DNA from: Lentisphaeria bacterium
Lineage (GTDB): Bacteria; Verrucomicrobiota; Lentisphaeria; Victivallales; Victivallaceae
Length of the DNA: 21,351 nt
Assembly (NCBI GenBank): GCA_018265615.1
Contig: JABLYX010000074.1
Coordinates: 1-21,351, forward strand
Direction of reading: 5' to 3'
Below, piece by piece: positions 7,498 through 15,164 of this stretch. A program made the translations under genes and the position numbers. Numbering within the stretch: position 1 is the first letter of the stretch; each line of letters begins with the position of its first letter. Below the pieces are notes generated by a model that saw only the letters and a program-made list of their open reading frames with translations, had not been told where the DNA came from and made no database searches.

Positions 7498-8052
7498 ATG
7501 AAAATGCTGTTGTTCTGTTGGGTATTGCTGACCGGGGCATTTTTGTCAGCCGCTCCGCAGTATGAGATCAATTTCGGTTCTTCTTCCGCCAACGGGGGGA
7601 TTGCCGTTAATGAGGATCTGAGCTCTCTGGTGCTCCGTGTCGATTTCGGCAGCGTCGGCAACAGCGCGAGCGTCGGTTTCTACACCTACGGCGGCGATGT
7701 GAACGACTACACTCCCGGCGGAAAACTGTTTGACAGGTCAGGCGGGGCAATCGACCTTGGAGCAGTTCAGGCCGGGACGAATATCGGTTTTTTCCTGCAG
7801 CGGAAGAATGGAGACATCATCACGCCGTTCCATTTTGCGAAAGAGGGCGGCAGCCTGTTTCTGGTGTTCGATAAGAATGGAGCCGGCGGAAAGGATGAGA
7901 CGCTCCGGATCAGTGGCATTGACGCTGTGGGCGGCTCTGCCTCCGGCGGAGGTGTTTCCGGGCAGCCGCTGCCCGGAGCCATCGCCGCTTTTCTGAGCGG
8001 CGGTGCGATTCTGGTTCTCTCCCGCTTCCGGCGCAAAGTGGAAACGCGTTAA
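7498..8052 (+). CDS. Small secreted protein with a PLPG-type C-terminal sorting signal
   Basis: This 184-residue protein has a signal peptide at 1-18 (MKMLLFCWVLLTGAFLSA), a beta-rich, glycine-rich body at about 20-145 (YEINFGSSS, LVLRVDFGSVG, NIGFFLQRKNG) and a Gly/Ser linker (GGSASGGGVSG). The end is a three-part tail: P157-L-P-G160, a hydrophobic stretch at 161-176 and RFRRK at 176-180. That is the layout of PEP-CTERM sorting signals, with PLPG in place of PEP; PLP variants such as VPLPA are known from other bacteria. It lies directly behind the exosortase pair, so it is the probable substrate. AAAGGAG eight bases upstream supports the ATG at 7498 over the one at 7480. I do not recognise the body; a DUF4114-like fold is only a thought. 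Confidence 0.78.
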   Translation: MKMLLFCWVLLTGAFLSAAPQYEINFGSSSANGGIAVNEDLSSLVLRVDFGSVGNSASVGFYTYGGDVNDYTPGGKLFDRSGGAIDLGAVQAGTNIGFFLQRKNGDIITPFHFAKEGGSLFLVFDKNGAGGKDETLRISGIDAVGGSASGGGVSGQPLPGAIAAFLSGGAILVLSRFRRKVETR

Positions 8053-8080
8053 CGCCGGAAGGTTCCCGGGCACAGCCGTA

Positions 8081-9370
8081 CTACAGGAGCGAGAGGGCGT
8101 CGTCCAGTGCGCCGATGATGTCGTCGATGTGTTCGAGCCCGATGGAGAGGCGCACGAGTTCGGGGGAAAGCCCGGCTTCGCGCTGTGCTTCGTCCGGGAG
8201 CTGTGAGTGCGTCGTGCTGGCCGGGTGGATGATCAGGCTCTTCGCATCGCCGACGTTCGCGAGGATGCTGAAGAGCCGGATGTTATCGACGAGCCTGATG
8301 CCCTCCGCGCTGCCGCCTCTGACCCCGAAAACCACCATGCCGCCCGCGCCGTCCGGCAGATACTTCCGGGCGAGCTCATGCGAGGGGTCGCCCGGCAGCC
8401 CCGGATAGCGCACCCAGGCGACTTTCGGATGGGTGCTCAGGAACTCCGCCGCCTTTTTCGCGTTGGCGCTGTGCCGCTCCATGCGCAGCGGCAGCGATTC
8501 GACTCCCTGCAGGAAAAGCCACGCCGCATCGGGCGCGAGGGTCGGCCCTTGGTTGCGCAGCCCGACCGTGCGGAGGCGCAGGATGAAAGCGAGGCGGTTC
8601 AGTTCGCCGAGGTCATGCGCGAACCGCAACCCGTGGTAGCCGCGGTCAGGCTCGTTGTAGAGCGCGAATTTCGGGTCGCTCCAGTCGAATTTGCCGGCGT
8701 CGGTCACGATGCCGCCGATTCCGGTGCCGTGGCCGCCGATCCACTTTGAAAGCGAGTGGATCACGATGTCCGCGCCGTGTTCGATCGGCCGCAGCAGGGT
8801 CGGCGGTGTGAAGGTCGCATCGACGATCAGCGGCAGGTGGTGCTTCCGGGCCAGGGCGGCATAGCGTTCGATGTCCGCGACGTCGAGCCCGGGATTCCCG
8901 ACCGTCTCGATGTAGAGCGCGCGGGTCCGTTCGCCGATCGCGGCCTCCGTCGCCTCGAAATCGTTGACCGGGGCGAAGTTCACCTTGATCCCCTGCTGCG
9001 GCAGGATTGCGTCGAACTGCGTGAAGGTTCCGCCGTAAAGATTATTGGCCGATACGAGCTCATCGCCCTGCTTCAGGATGTTGGTCAGCGTGAAGTAGAT
9101 CGCCGCGGTGCCGCTGGCGAGGCTCAGGGCGGCGGCGCCTCCCTCCAGCTGGGCGATGCGTTTTTCAAGCACATCGTTGGTCGGATTCATGAGCCGGGCG
9201 TAGATGTTGCCGGACTCTTTGAGAGCGAAAAGGTCCGCGCCGTGCTGCGAATCCCGGAAGCTGTAAGCGGTCGTGCGGTAAACCGGGACGGCCCGGGCGC
9301 GCGTACCGGGTTCGATCTCCTGTCCGGCATGGACGGCGAGGGTTTCAATATGGTATTTCCGATTGTTCAT
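8081..9370 (-). CDS. metY: O-acetylhomoserine aminocarboxypropyltransferase (sulfhydrylase)
   Basis: The 429-residue protein is a full-length Cys/Met-metabolism PLP enzyme of the MetY type. It joins O-acetylhomoserine and sulfide to give homocysteine and acetate in the cytosol. The PLP lysine is K209 (IHSLSKWIGGHG), D184 (VDATF) contacts the pyridine nitrogen, and YARLMNPT (57-64) and SGTAAI (86-91) are phosphate- and substrate-binding motifs. A length near 430 with the opening HIETLAVHAG fits MetY rather than the shorter MetB/MetC enzymes, though substrate preference (O-acetyl or O-succinyl) is not certain. GGAGGAG seven bases upstream fixes the start. It stands alone behind its own promoter; no SAM riboswitch fits in the 60-nt leader. 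It converges on the sorting-signal gene with 28 bases between. Confidence 0.92.
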   Translation of the reverse strand: MNNRKYHIETLAVHAGQEIEPGTRARAVPVYRTTAYSFRDSQHGADLFALKESGNIYARLMNPTNDVLEKRIAQLEGGAAALSLASGTAAIYFTLTNILKQGDELVSANNLYGGTFTQFDAILPQQGIKVNFAPVNDFEATEAAIGERTRALYIETVGNPGLDVADIERYAALARKHHLPLIVDATFTPPTLLRPIEHGADIVIHSLSKWIGGHGTGIGGIVTDAGKFDWSDPKFALYNEPDRGYHGLRFAHDLGELNRLAFILRLRTVGLRNQGPTLAPDAAWLFLQGVESLPLRMERHSANAKKAAEFLSTHPKVAWVRYPGLPGDPSHELARKYLPDGAGGMVVFGVRGGSAEGIRLVDNIRLFSILANVGDAKSLIIHPASTTHSQLPDEAQREAGLSPELVRLSIGLEHIDDIIGALDDALSLL

Positions 9371-9437
9371 GGGCAGCTCCTCCGGCGTTCGGCAGCAGAA
9401 AATTTTAAAAGTCTACTTTTTCGGTTGTGTTTTGGAT

Positions 9438-9466
9438 AAGATAACACGCCGGACCGTGAAATGCAA
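9438..9466 (-). promoter_or_regulatory. Promoter of the sulfhydrylase gene
   Basis: Minus-strand TTGCAT (9461-9466) and TATCTT (9438-9443) are separated by 17 bases. It abuts the terminator hairpin of the upstream RNase gene and gives a leader of about 60 nt. Confidence 0.5.
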
Positions 9467-9495
9467 ACGGCTCCGCGAAAAAAAGCGTGAGCCGT
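9467..9495 (-). terminator. Hairpin terminator after the RNase II gene
   Basis: ACGGCTC-CGC (9467-9476) pairs with GCG-t-GAGCCGT (9485-9495), giving ten base pairs with one bulged base and an A-rich loop (T-rich on the minus strand). On the minus strand the stem is followed by TTTGCATTT. It lies six bases past the RNase stop and directly before the next promoter. Confidence 0.55.
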
Positions 9496-9500
9496 GCATG

Positions 9501-11330
9501 TCAGACGATGCGGAAGTTCGCGACGCCTCCGGCCGGATCGGAACGGGTCAGTTGGACGGAAACCCGCTCCCCGAGCGCGATTTTTCCGCCGAAACGGTTT
9601 TTGAATTCGAAGGCCAGCTCCGGAATCAGATAGGTCAGCCGGTCGTCCTGGCGCAGGACCATGAACGCTTCCGCCTGAAAATCCGGATGCAGCGCGAGGA
9701 AGACCTGCGTCCAGAATTCGTTTGACTGCCGTTCGAGGCGGCGGCGGACCAGCGCTTCGCGTTCGGCGACGGCGATGCGTCCGTCGAGGTACTCCATCGA
9801 AAGCGGTTCTTCCCCTTTGGCGATGCGCCGCAGCTGCTGGTGCGCGAGCAGGTCGCCGTAGCGGCGCAGCGGGCTTGTGACGCGCGCATAGCAACTGAGT
9901 CCGAGCCCGGAGTGCGGCGCGGCGATCGTACTGACCACGCTCGGCGGGCAGCTGCGGCGCAGTGCGAACATCGAGGCGAGGCCCGGTTCGGTTCCCTCCG
10001 GCAGCTCCGCGGCCTCGGGCGGGGTCTGAGTCGCGAAGGGGAGCGCGAAGCCGTGTTCGTCGGCGTATTTCGCGACTGCGGAGCCTGCAGCAAGCATCGC
10101 ATTCGCGACCAGCTCGCGCTCCGGCGTGATGCCGATCGGCGTAATCTTCACTTCACGTTCTTCGACCTTGATTTTGACTTCCGGCAGGTTGATGAAGAGC
10201 GCCCCGGCGGCTTTGCGTTTCGCCTTGAAGCGTTCGAGCATCGGGCGCAGCTCCCTGAGCGGCGTCTCCTCCCAGTGCGCGGCCGCGCCGCCGTAGGTCA
10301 GGCGTTCGACCCGGACGGTGCTGAGGAGCATCTTTTCAAGCGTCGCTTCGCCGTCTTCCGCGATGCGGACCGCGAACGAGAGCGCCGGGCTCTCGGGCTG
10401 AAGCCCGAGCCCGAAGAGTTCAGTTGCCTCCGCCGGCAGCATATGGGTCACGCTTTCCGGCAGATAGAGGTTTTCGCCGCGGTTCATCGCCTCGTCATCG
10501 GCGGGCGAGCCGGGCGTGACCAGCGCGGCGGGATCGGCCACATGAACCCAGAGCAGCCCGTTTTCGTAACTGATCGCGTCGTCCGGATCGTTGCTGCCCT
10601 CGTCGTCGATAGCAAGCGCGGCGAGATGCGTGAGGTCGGCGCGCTCTTCCTGCGGCAGCGGGCCGAGTTCAAGAGCCGGGTCGGCGGTTTCGACGCCGGC
10701 GCGGGAGGGCCACGGATTCACGAAGAGATCCCAGACGCCGAGTTTGAGCAGCAGGTCGTGGGCCTTCTGCGGCGTTGCTTCGATATCGAGCTCCCTGAGC
10801 AGGCGGCTCGAGGCGCTTTCCCCGAGAGCGACCTGCTCGATTTCGCGCATGGCCGGGAGGTCTTCCGGCAGCAGTGCGCCGTTGCGGATACGTTCGATGA
10901 GTTCGGCGCGGCGGAGCTGCTTTTCCTCCTTTTCGCGGATGGCGGCGAGGGCCGCGTCGATTTCGGCGCGCGGCCGCGCCGCGACGCCCTTTTCGACGGA
11001 ACCGGTGAAAAAGGTCCCCTCCTGGAGCAGCAGCCAGGCCGAATAGAACGCGCCGGCGCTGCGGTCGCCGTACGCGAGCTCCGCGAACTCCCCGAAGGAG
11101 AGCGTTTCACCCTCCATGAGCGCAAGCAGCTCCCCGGCGTCCGGGGCGGGGAGCGCGGCGGGCGGCAGGGTGGCGGCAGGGCCGGGGTGCAGGAATTCAA
11201 TGTCCTTCGGGCGGACGGATCTGGTGCTTCCGCCTTCGATGCGGATTTCGATTTTCTCTTTGTTGACGGCGGTGACTGCCGCGCTCTTCGAATGATAGAG
11301 CACGAGCGCGCCGGTATTGAATGCTGGCAT
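9501..11330 (-). CDS. RNase II/RNase R family exoribonuclease (RNB domain)
   Basis: The 609-residue protein contains the RNB catalytic domain of 3'-5' processive exoribonucleases, which degrade mRNA and structured RNA in the cytosol. The metal-binding acidic cluster is D242-x5-D248-x-D250-D251 (IDDEGSNDPDDA), followed by LLWVHVAD, and the domain ends with the family motif RVTSPLRRYGDLLAHQQL. The region before it (1-235) has a small beta domain and a helical segment rather than a clear pair of cold-shock domains. After the RNB domain only about 70 residues remain, enough for one S1-like beta domain. This architecture recalls the shorter RNase II types more than RNase R. AGGAGAA four bases upstream sets the start, and a promoter lies 26 bases upstream, back to back with that of the FlaR operon. 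Confidence 0.9.
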   Translation of the reverse strand: MPAFNTGALVLYHSKSAAVTAVNKEKIEIRIEGGSTRSVRPKDIEFLHPGPAATLPPAALPAPDAGELLALMEGETLSFGEFAELAYGDRSAGAFYSAWLLLQEGTFFTGSVEKGVAARPRAEIDAALAAIREKEEKQLRRAELIERIRNGALLPEDLPAMREIEQVALGESASSRLLRELDIEATPQKAHDLLLKLGVWDLFVNPWPSRAGVETADPALELGPLPQEERADLTHLAALAIDDEGSNDPDDAISYENGLLWVHVADPAALVTPGSPADDEAMNRGENLYLPESVTHMLPAEATELFGLGLQPESPALSFAVRIAEDGEATLEKMLLSTVRVERLTYGGAAAHWEETPLRELRPMLERFKAKRKAAGALFINLPEVKIKVEEREVKITPIGITPERELVANAMLAAGSAVAKYADEHGFALPFATQTPPEAAELPEGTEPGLASMFALRRSCPPSVVSTIAAPHSGLGLSCYARVTSPLRRYGDLLAHQQLRRIAKGEEPLSMEYLDGRIAVAEREALVRRRLERQSNEFWTQVFLALHPDFQAEAFMVLRQDDRLTYLIPELAFEFKNRFGGKIALGERVSVQLTRSDPAGGVANFRIV

Positions 11331-11355
11331 GGAGTTCTCCTCGGTAAATGAAAAT

Positions 11356-11384
11356 AGTATACACTCCCGGTAAAGTTTTTACAA
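11356..11384 (-). promoter_or_regulatory. Promoter of the RNase II gene
   Basis: Minus-strand TTGTAA (11379-11384) and TATACT (11356-11361) are separated by exactly 17 bases, with a leader of about 20 nt. Confidence 0.55.
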
Positions 11385-11401
11385 GCCGTTCCGGGAATTT
11401 C

Positions 11402-11430
11402 TTGCATTGTCCGGCAAGTTGCGTTATGTT
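11402..11430 (+). promoter_or_regulatory. Promoter of the FlaR-GNAT-ArsC-zinc ribbon operon
   Basis: TTGCAT (11402-11407) and TATGTT (11425-11430) are separated by 17 bases. The -10 box ends 22 bases before the first start codon. Confidence 0.5.
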
Positions 11431-11452
11431 ATCGGCGGGACAGGGAGGGAGA

Positions 11453-11956
11453 ATGGAACGGATTCTGGTGATCGGCTGCTGCGGAGCGGGCAAGAGTGTG
11501 CTTTCGCGCGCGCTCGGGAAGAAGCTCGGGCTCCCCGTCATCCATCTCGACCGGCTTTTCTGGCTGCCGGGGTGGGTCGGGCAGACGTGCGGGGCGTTTG
11601 ATGCGGCGCTCGAAACGGAGCTGGCGAAGGAGCGCTGGATCATGGACGGGAATTTCGGGCGGACGTTGGCGCGGAGACTGGAATTTGCCGACACGGTGAT
11701 CTTCCTGCGTTATTCCCGGCTCTGCTGCGTGGCCGGCGTTTTCCGGCGCCGGATCCGTTATTTCGGGCGGAGCCGCCCGGATCTCGGCGAGGGGTGTCCC
11801 GAGAAGATCGACCGGCAGTTTCTGCGTTTCGTCTGGAACTACAACCGCGTGACGCTGCCGGTCATGGAGGAGCGCCTTGCGTCGCGCCCCGCCGGCTGCC
11901 GTCTGGTGGAACTCAAATCGCGCCGCGAGGCACGGAAATTCCTGGAGAAGCTATGA
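11453..11956 (+). CDS. FlaR-like P-loop nucleotide-binding protein
   Basis: The 167-residue protein opens with a Walker A motif, G8-C-C-G-A-G-K14-S15, followed by the pattern of small adenylate-kinase-like ATPases called DNA topology modulation (FlaR) proteins: LGLPVIHLDRLFWLPGW, then WIMDGNFGRTL and an Arg-rich lid (FRRRIRYFGRSRPD). Members probably phosphorylate a small molecule or act as nucleotide-dependent regulators; the topology name comes from one early report and is not a proven activity. The protein is cytoplasmic. AGGGAGG sits four bases before the ATG at 11453, and the frame upstream of it is not preceded by any better start. Its stop overlaps the next start (ATGA), so it heads a coupled operon. 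Confidence 0.82.
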   Translation: MERILVIGCCGAGKSVLSRALGKKLGLPVIHLDRLFWLPGWVGQTCGAFDAALETELAKERWIMDGNFGRTLARRLEFADTVIFLRYSRLCCVAGVFRRRIRYFGRSRPDLGEGCPEKIDRQFLRFVWNYNRVTLPVMEERLASRPAGCRLVELKSRREARKFLEKL

Positions 11957-12495
11957 AAACGATTCTGACCACGCCGCGCCTGACGCTGCGCGAACTTGTG
12001 CCGGACGACCGCGCGGACCTTGCGGAGATCCTGCAGGATCCGGAGGCGATGTACGCCTACGAGCATGCGTTTTCCGACGGGGAGGTCGACCAGTGGCTCG
12101 ACCGCCAGCTCGAGCGCTACGCGCGGTACGGCTTCGGCCTCTGGGCCGTCATCGACCATGTGACCGGCGAGTGGGTCGGCCAGTGCGGGCTCACGATCCA
12201 GAATGTCGAAACCGTCGAGGAGCTCGAGGTCGGCTATCTGCTGAAGCGCCGCTTCTGGCACCGCGGCTATGCGCGGGAGGCGGCGGCGGCCTGCCGGGAT
12301 TATGCGTTCAACACGCTCGGGGCGCGCCGCCTCGTCGCGTGCGTGCGGGTCAACAACGGCCCCTCCCGCCGCGTTGCGGAGCATCTCGGCATGACGGTTG
12401 AACGGATTTATGTGAAACACTATTACGACTGGGATCTGCCGCACGCGCTCTACGTGCTGGAGCTGCCGGAAAAGAAAAAGGAGCTGTCCAGATGA
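11953..12495 (+). CDS. GNAT-family N-acetyltransferase (RimJ/RimL type)
   Basis: The 180-residue protein begins TPRLTLRELVPDD, the usual opening of RimJ/RimL-like acetyltransferases. The acetyl-CoA pyrophosphate loop is at about 99-108 (RRFWHRGYAREA), followed by LGARRLVACVRVNNGPSRRVAEHLGM (about 122-147), which is the conserved second half of the CoA site. It transfers acetyl from acetyl-CoA to an amine: a protein N-terminus, an antibiotic or a metabolite. The target is not readable. It overlaps the gene before it and the one after it by four bases each. Confidence 0.88.
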   Translation: MKTILTTPRLTLRELVPDDRADLAEILQDPEAMYAYEHAFSDGEVDQWLDRQLERYARYGFGLWAVIDHVTGEWVGQCGLTIQNVETVEELEVGYLLKRRFWHRGYAREAAAACRDYAFNTLGARRLVACVRVNNGPSRRVAEHLGMTVERIYVKHYYDWDLPHALYVLELPEKKKELSR

Positions 12496-12851
12496 ATTAT
12501 CTTTTTCTCTGCTATCCGAAGTGTTCGACCTGCCGGAAGGCGGAGGAGTTCCTGAAAGAGAACGGCATTGCGTACACGTTCCGCGATATCGCGCTCGATC
12601 GCCCGGCGGCGGATGAGCTGCGCAGGTGGTTCGAGGCGTCCGGCCTGCCGTTGAAGCGTTTCTTCAACACCTCGGGCATGCGCTACCGGGAGGAGCGCCT
12701 GAGCGAGCGGCTGCCGGGAATGAGCGGGGATGAGCAGATTGCGCTGCTCGCGACGGACGGTATGCTGGTCAAGCGCCCGCTGCTGATCGGCGAAGACGGC
12801 AGCGTCCGGGTCGGCTTCCGGCCCGCCGAGTGGGAAACTCTGGAGCACTGA
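12492..12851 (+). CDS. ArsC/Spx/YffB-family thioredoxin-fold protein
   Basis: The 119-residue protein has the ArsC-family opening FLCYPKCSTCRKAEEFL with a C11-x-x-C14 pair, an Arg/Asp-rich middle (YTFRDIALDRPAADEL) and LVKRPLLIGEDG near the end, where the arginine and cis-proline site lies. Relatives are arsenate reductases, the transcription regulator Spx and the uncharacterised YffB group. The CxxC favours a redox-active member, and the lack of arsenic genes nearby speaks against a dedicated arsenate reductase. It starts inside the stop of the acetyltransferase gene. Confidence 0.85.
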   Translation: MNYLFLCYPKCSTCRKAEEFLKENGIAYTFRDIALDRPAADELRRWFEASGLPLKRFFNTSGMRYREERLSERLPGMSGDEQIALLATDGMLVKRPLLIGEDGSVRVGFRPAEWETLEH

Positions 12852-12870
12852 AGCGGAAAGGGGTGGAGAA

Positions 12871-13332
12871 ATGGCTCTCATTAAAGTGGAATGTCCGCAT
12901 TGCCGCCGGCACTACGCCATCGATGAGGATGAGCGCGGTGAAGTGTTCGAATGCATCTCCTGCCGGCAGCCCTTCAACGGCAGCGACGCGGCTGTGCTCG
13001 GATTCATGAGCCGGAACGGTGCGGTCTATGCGCTGCTTGCGCTGTCGCTGGTCATGTTCGCGCTGAACATCGTGCTCTGGACCAGGCTTCAGTCTCCGGC
13101 TCCGGAGGCGGTGGTCAATGCGGTCGAGATCGTCCCGCCGGTCGCCCCGGCGGAGCTCTCCGCGCTGGCGGACCGCGTCGCCGCGCTCGAAAAGGCGCTG
13201 ACGGAGGTGCGGGAAAAGGCGGCGGAGGCGAAGCCCGCAAAGCCCGCGGAGTCGAACGCCGACGTGATCCGTTCGATTTTCATCCGCCTCGGCAAGCTCG
13301 AGAGCGATATCGCGCAATTGAAAGAGAAGTGA
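12871..13332 (+). CDS. Zinc-ribbon, single-TM, coiled-coil protein
   Basis: The 153-residue protein has a zinc ribbon at 6-37 with C8-x2-C11 and C28-x2-C31 (ECPHC, ECISC), a single hydrophobic helix at about 50-71, an Ala/Pro-rich linker and two helical heptad-like stretches at about 94-120 and 131-152, separated by KPAKPAE. The layout is a cytoplasmic metal-binding head, one membrane pass and an outer coiled coil, or the reverse. I recognise no family beyond the MJ0042-like ribbon seen at the head of many bacterial membrane proteins. GGGGTGGAG just upstream supports the start, 19 bases after the ArsC-like gene, so it is probably the last gene of that operon. Confidence 0.75.
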   Translation: MALIKVECPHCRRHYAIDEDERGEVFECISCRQPFNGSDAAVLGFMSRNGAVYALLALSLVMFALNIVLWTRLQSPAPEAVVNAVEIVPPVAPAELSALADRVAALEKALTEVREKAAEAKPAKPAESNADVIRSIFIRLGKLESDIAQLKEK

Positions 13333-13342
13333 GGCGCGGGGC

Positions 13343-13371
13343 TTGCAAAACGGCGCTCCGGTCTGTATAGT
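13343..13371 (+). promoter_or_regulatory. Promoter of the alpha-galactosidase gene
   Basis: TTGCAA (13343-13348) and TATAGT (13366-13371) are separated by 17 bases. The -10 box ends 29 bases before the start codon. Confidence 0.55.
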
Positions 13372-13400
13372 CAGGAAACGGTGCAACAGGGGGAATACCG

Positions 13401-15164
13401 ATGAATATTGCAGGCATGTCCGGCGACATCCGGGTGACGGGGGAGCTCCGCAGTTGGGAGATTGGGTATACGATCGAACACCCGGAGCCCGGATTGGAGC
13501 TGATCCGGGTGAGGCTCGACGCTCCGGAGCCGTCCGACCCGCCGAATATCCGGTTCGAGTGGCGCGTCCCGCAGCTCGACATGCAGCTGCGGTGGCATCC
13601 GGCGGCGAATTTCCAGCGCAATATTCCGCCCGACTGGGCGCCGGCGGTCGAATCCTCGCTGACAAGCTACGCGCCGGTCATGCAGCTCAGCGCCGTCAGC
13701 GATGAAAACCGGCTCACATTTGCGGTGTCCGAGGCGATGCGCCCGGTCCGGATCAAAGCCGGCGTGTGTGAGGAGAGCAACGAAATCGCCTGTTCGATCG
13801 AGCTTTTTTCGGTTCCCGAGGCGCCGCTTTCGTCCTATGAGACCGTGCTGCGGTTCGATACGCGGCCGCTTTTCTACGCCGATGTGATCCGGGAGGCGTT
13901 CGGCTGGTTCGAAACTTTTCCGGAATACGCACCCGCCGCCGCTCCGCCCGCCGCGTTCGAGCCGGTCTGCTCGAGCTGGTACAGCTTCCACCAGGAGCTC
14001 TTCGCCGCGGAGCTCGAAGAGGAGTGCCGCCTCGCGGCGCCGTACGGCATGAGGGGGGTCATCGTCGATGACGGCTGGCAGACCGACGACGTCAACCGCG
14101 GCTATGCGTTCTGCGGCGACTGGGAAATCTCGAAGAGGCGTTTTCCCGATATGCGCGCCCACGTCGCGCGGGTGCATGCGCTCGGCTTGAAGTATATGGT
14201 CTGGTATTCGGTTCCGTTCGTTGGCGTCAGAAGCCGGAATGCGGAGCGCTTCCGGGGCAAATTCCTGGCGCGGATCGACCGGCTCGGGACCTATGTGCTC
14301 GATCCCCGCTTCCCCGAGGTGCGCGAGTTCCTGATCTCGATCTATGAGAAGGCGCTGCGGGAGTGGGACATCGATGGATTCAAGCTCGATTTCATCGACA
14401 ATTTCCAGTTTCAGGGCGAGGATCCGGCCGTGCGGGAGGAGTATGCCGGGCGCGACCTGAAATCGCTGCCGAAGGCCGTCGACCGGCTGCTGTCGGAGGC
14501 GATGGAGCGGTTGAACCGGATCAAGCCGGGAATCCTGATCGAATTCCGGCAGGCGTATATCGGCCCGGCGATCCGCAAATACGGCAACATGTTCCGCGCG
14601 GCGGACTGCCCGGCGGATGCGCTGTCGAACCGGGTCCGGACGATCGACCTGCGGCTCAGCTCCGGCGCGACGGCGGTTCATTCCGACATGATCGAGTGGA
14701 ACAGCTCCGATTCGGCGGAGGCGGCCGCGCTGCAGCTCCTGAGCGTCCTTTTCAGCGTGCCGCAGATCTCCGTGAAGCTCGGGACGCTCCCGGAACGGCA
14801 CCGCAGGATGCTGCGCTTCTGGCTCGGGTTCTGGCTCCGGTACCGTGAAACGCTGATGCACGGGTCGCTGAGGCCGCTGCATCCGGCGTTGAATTATCCG
14901 GTCGTCGCTGCCGGGAGCGGCCGAGAGCAGGTCGTCGCCGTCTACAGCCCCGGCATGGCCGTCCGGATCGGGGGAGTGTCGGGCCGGAGCTGCTTCGTGG
15001 TCAACGCCTCCGGAGCGGAAGAGCTGGTTCTTGACCTCGCGGCGCGTCCGCTCGGAGCCGAAGCGTTCGAAGTCACGGGAGACGCCGTGGCGTGCGGCGC
15101 GCCGGGTGCCGGGCTCGTTCGGGTCCGGGTGCCGCGCTCTGGATTGCTCGTGCTCCGTTTCTGA
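13401..15164 (+). CDS. GH36-like alpha-galactosidase (melibiase clan)
   Basis: The 587-residue protein resembles GH36/GH27-clan alpha-galactosidases, which release terminal alpha-galactose with retention. A beta-rich N-terminal domain (1-180) precedes a TIM barrel: SSWYSF (191-196), VDDGWQ (222-227), W240 in GDWEISKRRFPD and the nucleophile motif GFKLDFID with D330. The acid/base is probably D402 or D406 in RAADCPAD. A C-terminal beta domain starts near 500. No signal peptide is present, so it likely acts on imported oligosaccharides, in contrast to the secreted proteins encoded opposite. AGGGGGA five bases upstream sets the start. Its last 223 bases overlap the convergent CBM9-like gene, and no terminator follows. 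Substrate specificity within the clan is not certain. Confidence 0.85.
   Translation: MNIAGMSGDIRVTGELRSWEIGYTIEHPEPGLELIRVRLDAPEPSDPPNIRFEWRVPQLDMQLRWHPAANFQRNIPPDWAPAVESSLTSYAPVMQLSAVSDENRLTFAVSEAMRPVRIKAGVCEESNEIACSIELFSVPEAPLSSYETVLRFDTRPLFYADVIREAFGWFETFPEYAPAAAPPAAFEPVCSSWYSFHQELFAAELEEECRLAAPYGMRGVIVDDGWQTDDVNRGYAFCGDWEISKRRFPDMRAHVARVHALGLKYMVWYSVPFVGVRSRNAERFRGKFLARIDRLGTYVLDPRFPEVREFLISIYEKALREWDIDGFKLDFIDNFQFQGEDPAVREEYAGRDLKSLPKAVDRLLSEAMERLNRIKPGILIEFRQAYIGPAIRKYGNMFRAADCPADALSNRVRTIDLRLSSGATAVHSDMIEWNSSDSAEAAALQLLSVLFSVPQISVKLGTLPERHRRMLRFWLGFWLRYRETLMHGSLRPLHPALNYPVVAAGSGREQVVAVYSPGMAVRIGGVSGRSCFVVNASGAEELVLDLAARPLGAEAFEVTGDAVACGAPGAGLVRVRVPRSGLLVLRF

Noticed and set aside
9371..9440. 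SAM riboswitch in the leader of the sulfhydrylase gene
   Set aside because: Only about 60 nt separate the predicted transcription start from the ATG, too short for a SAM-I element, and no matching stems were seen.
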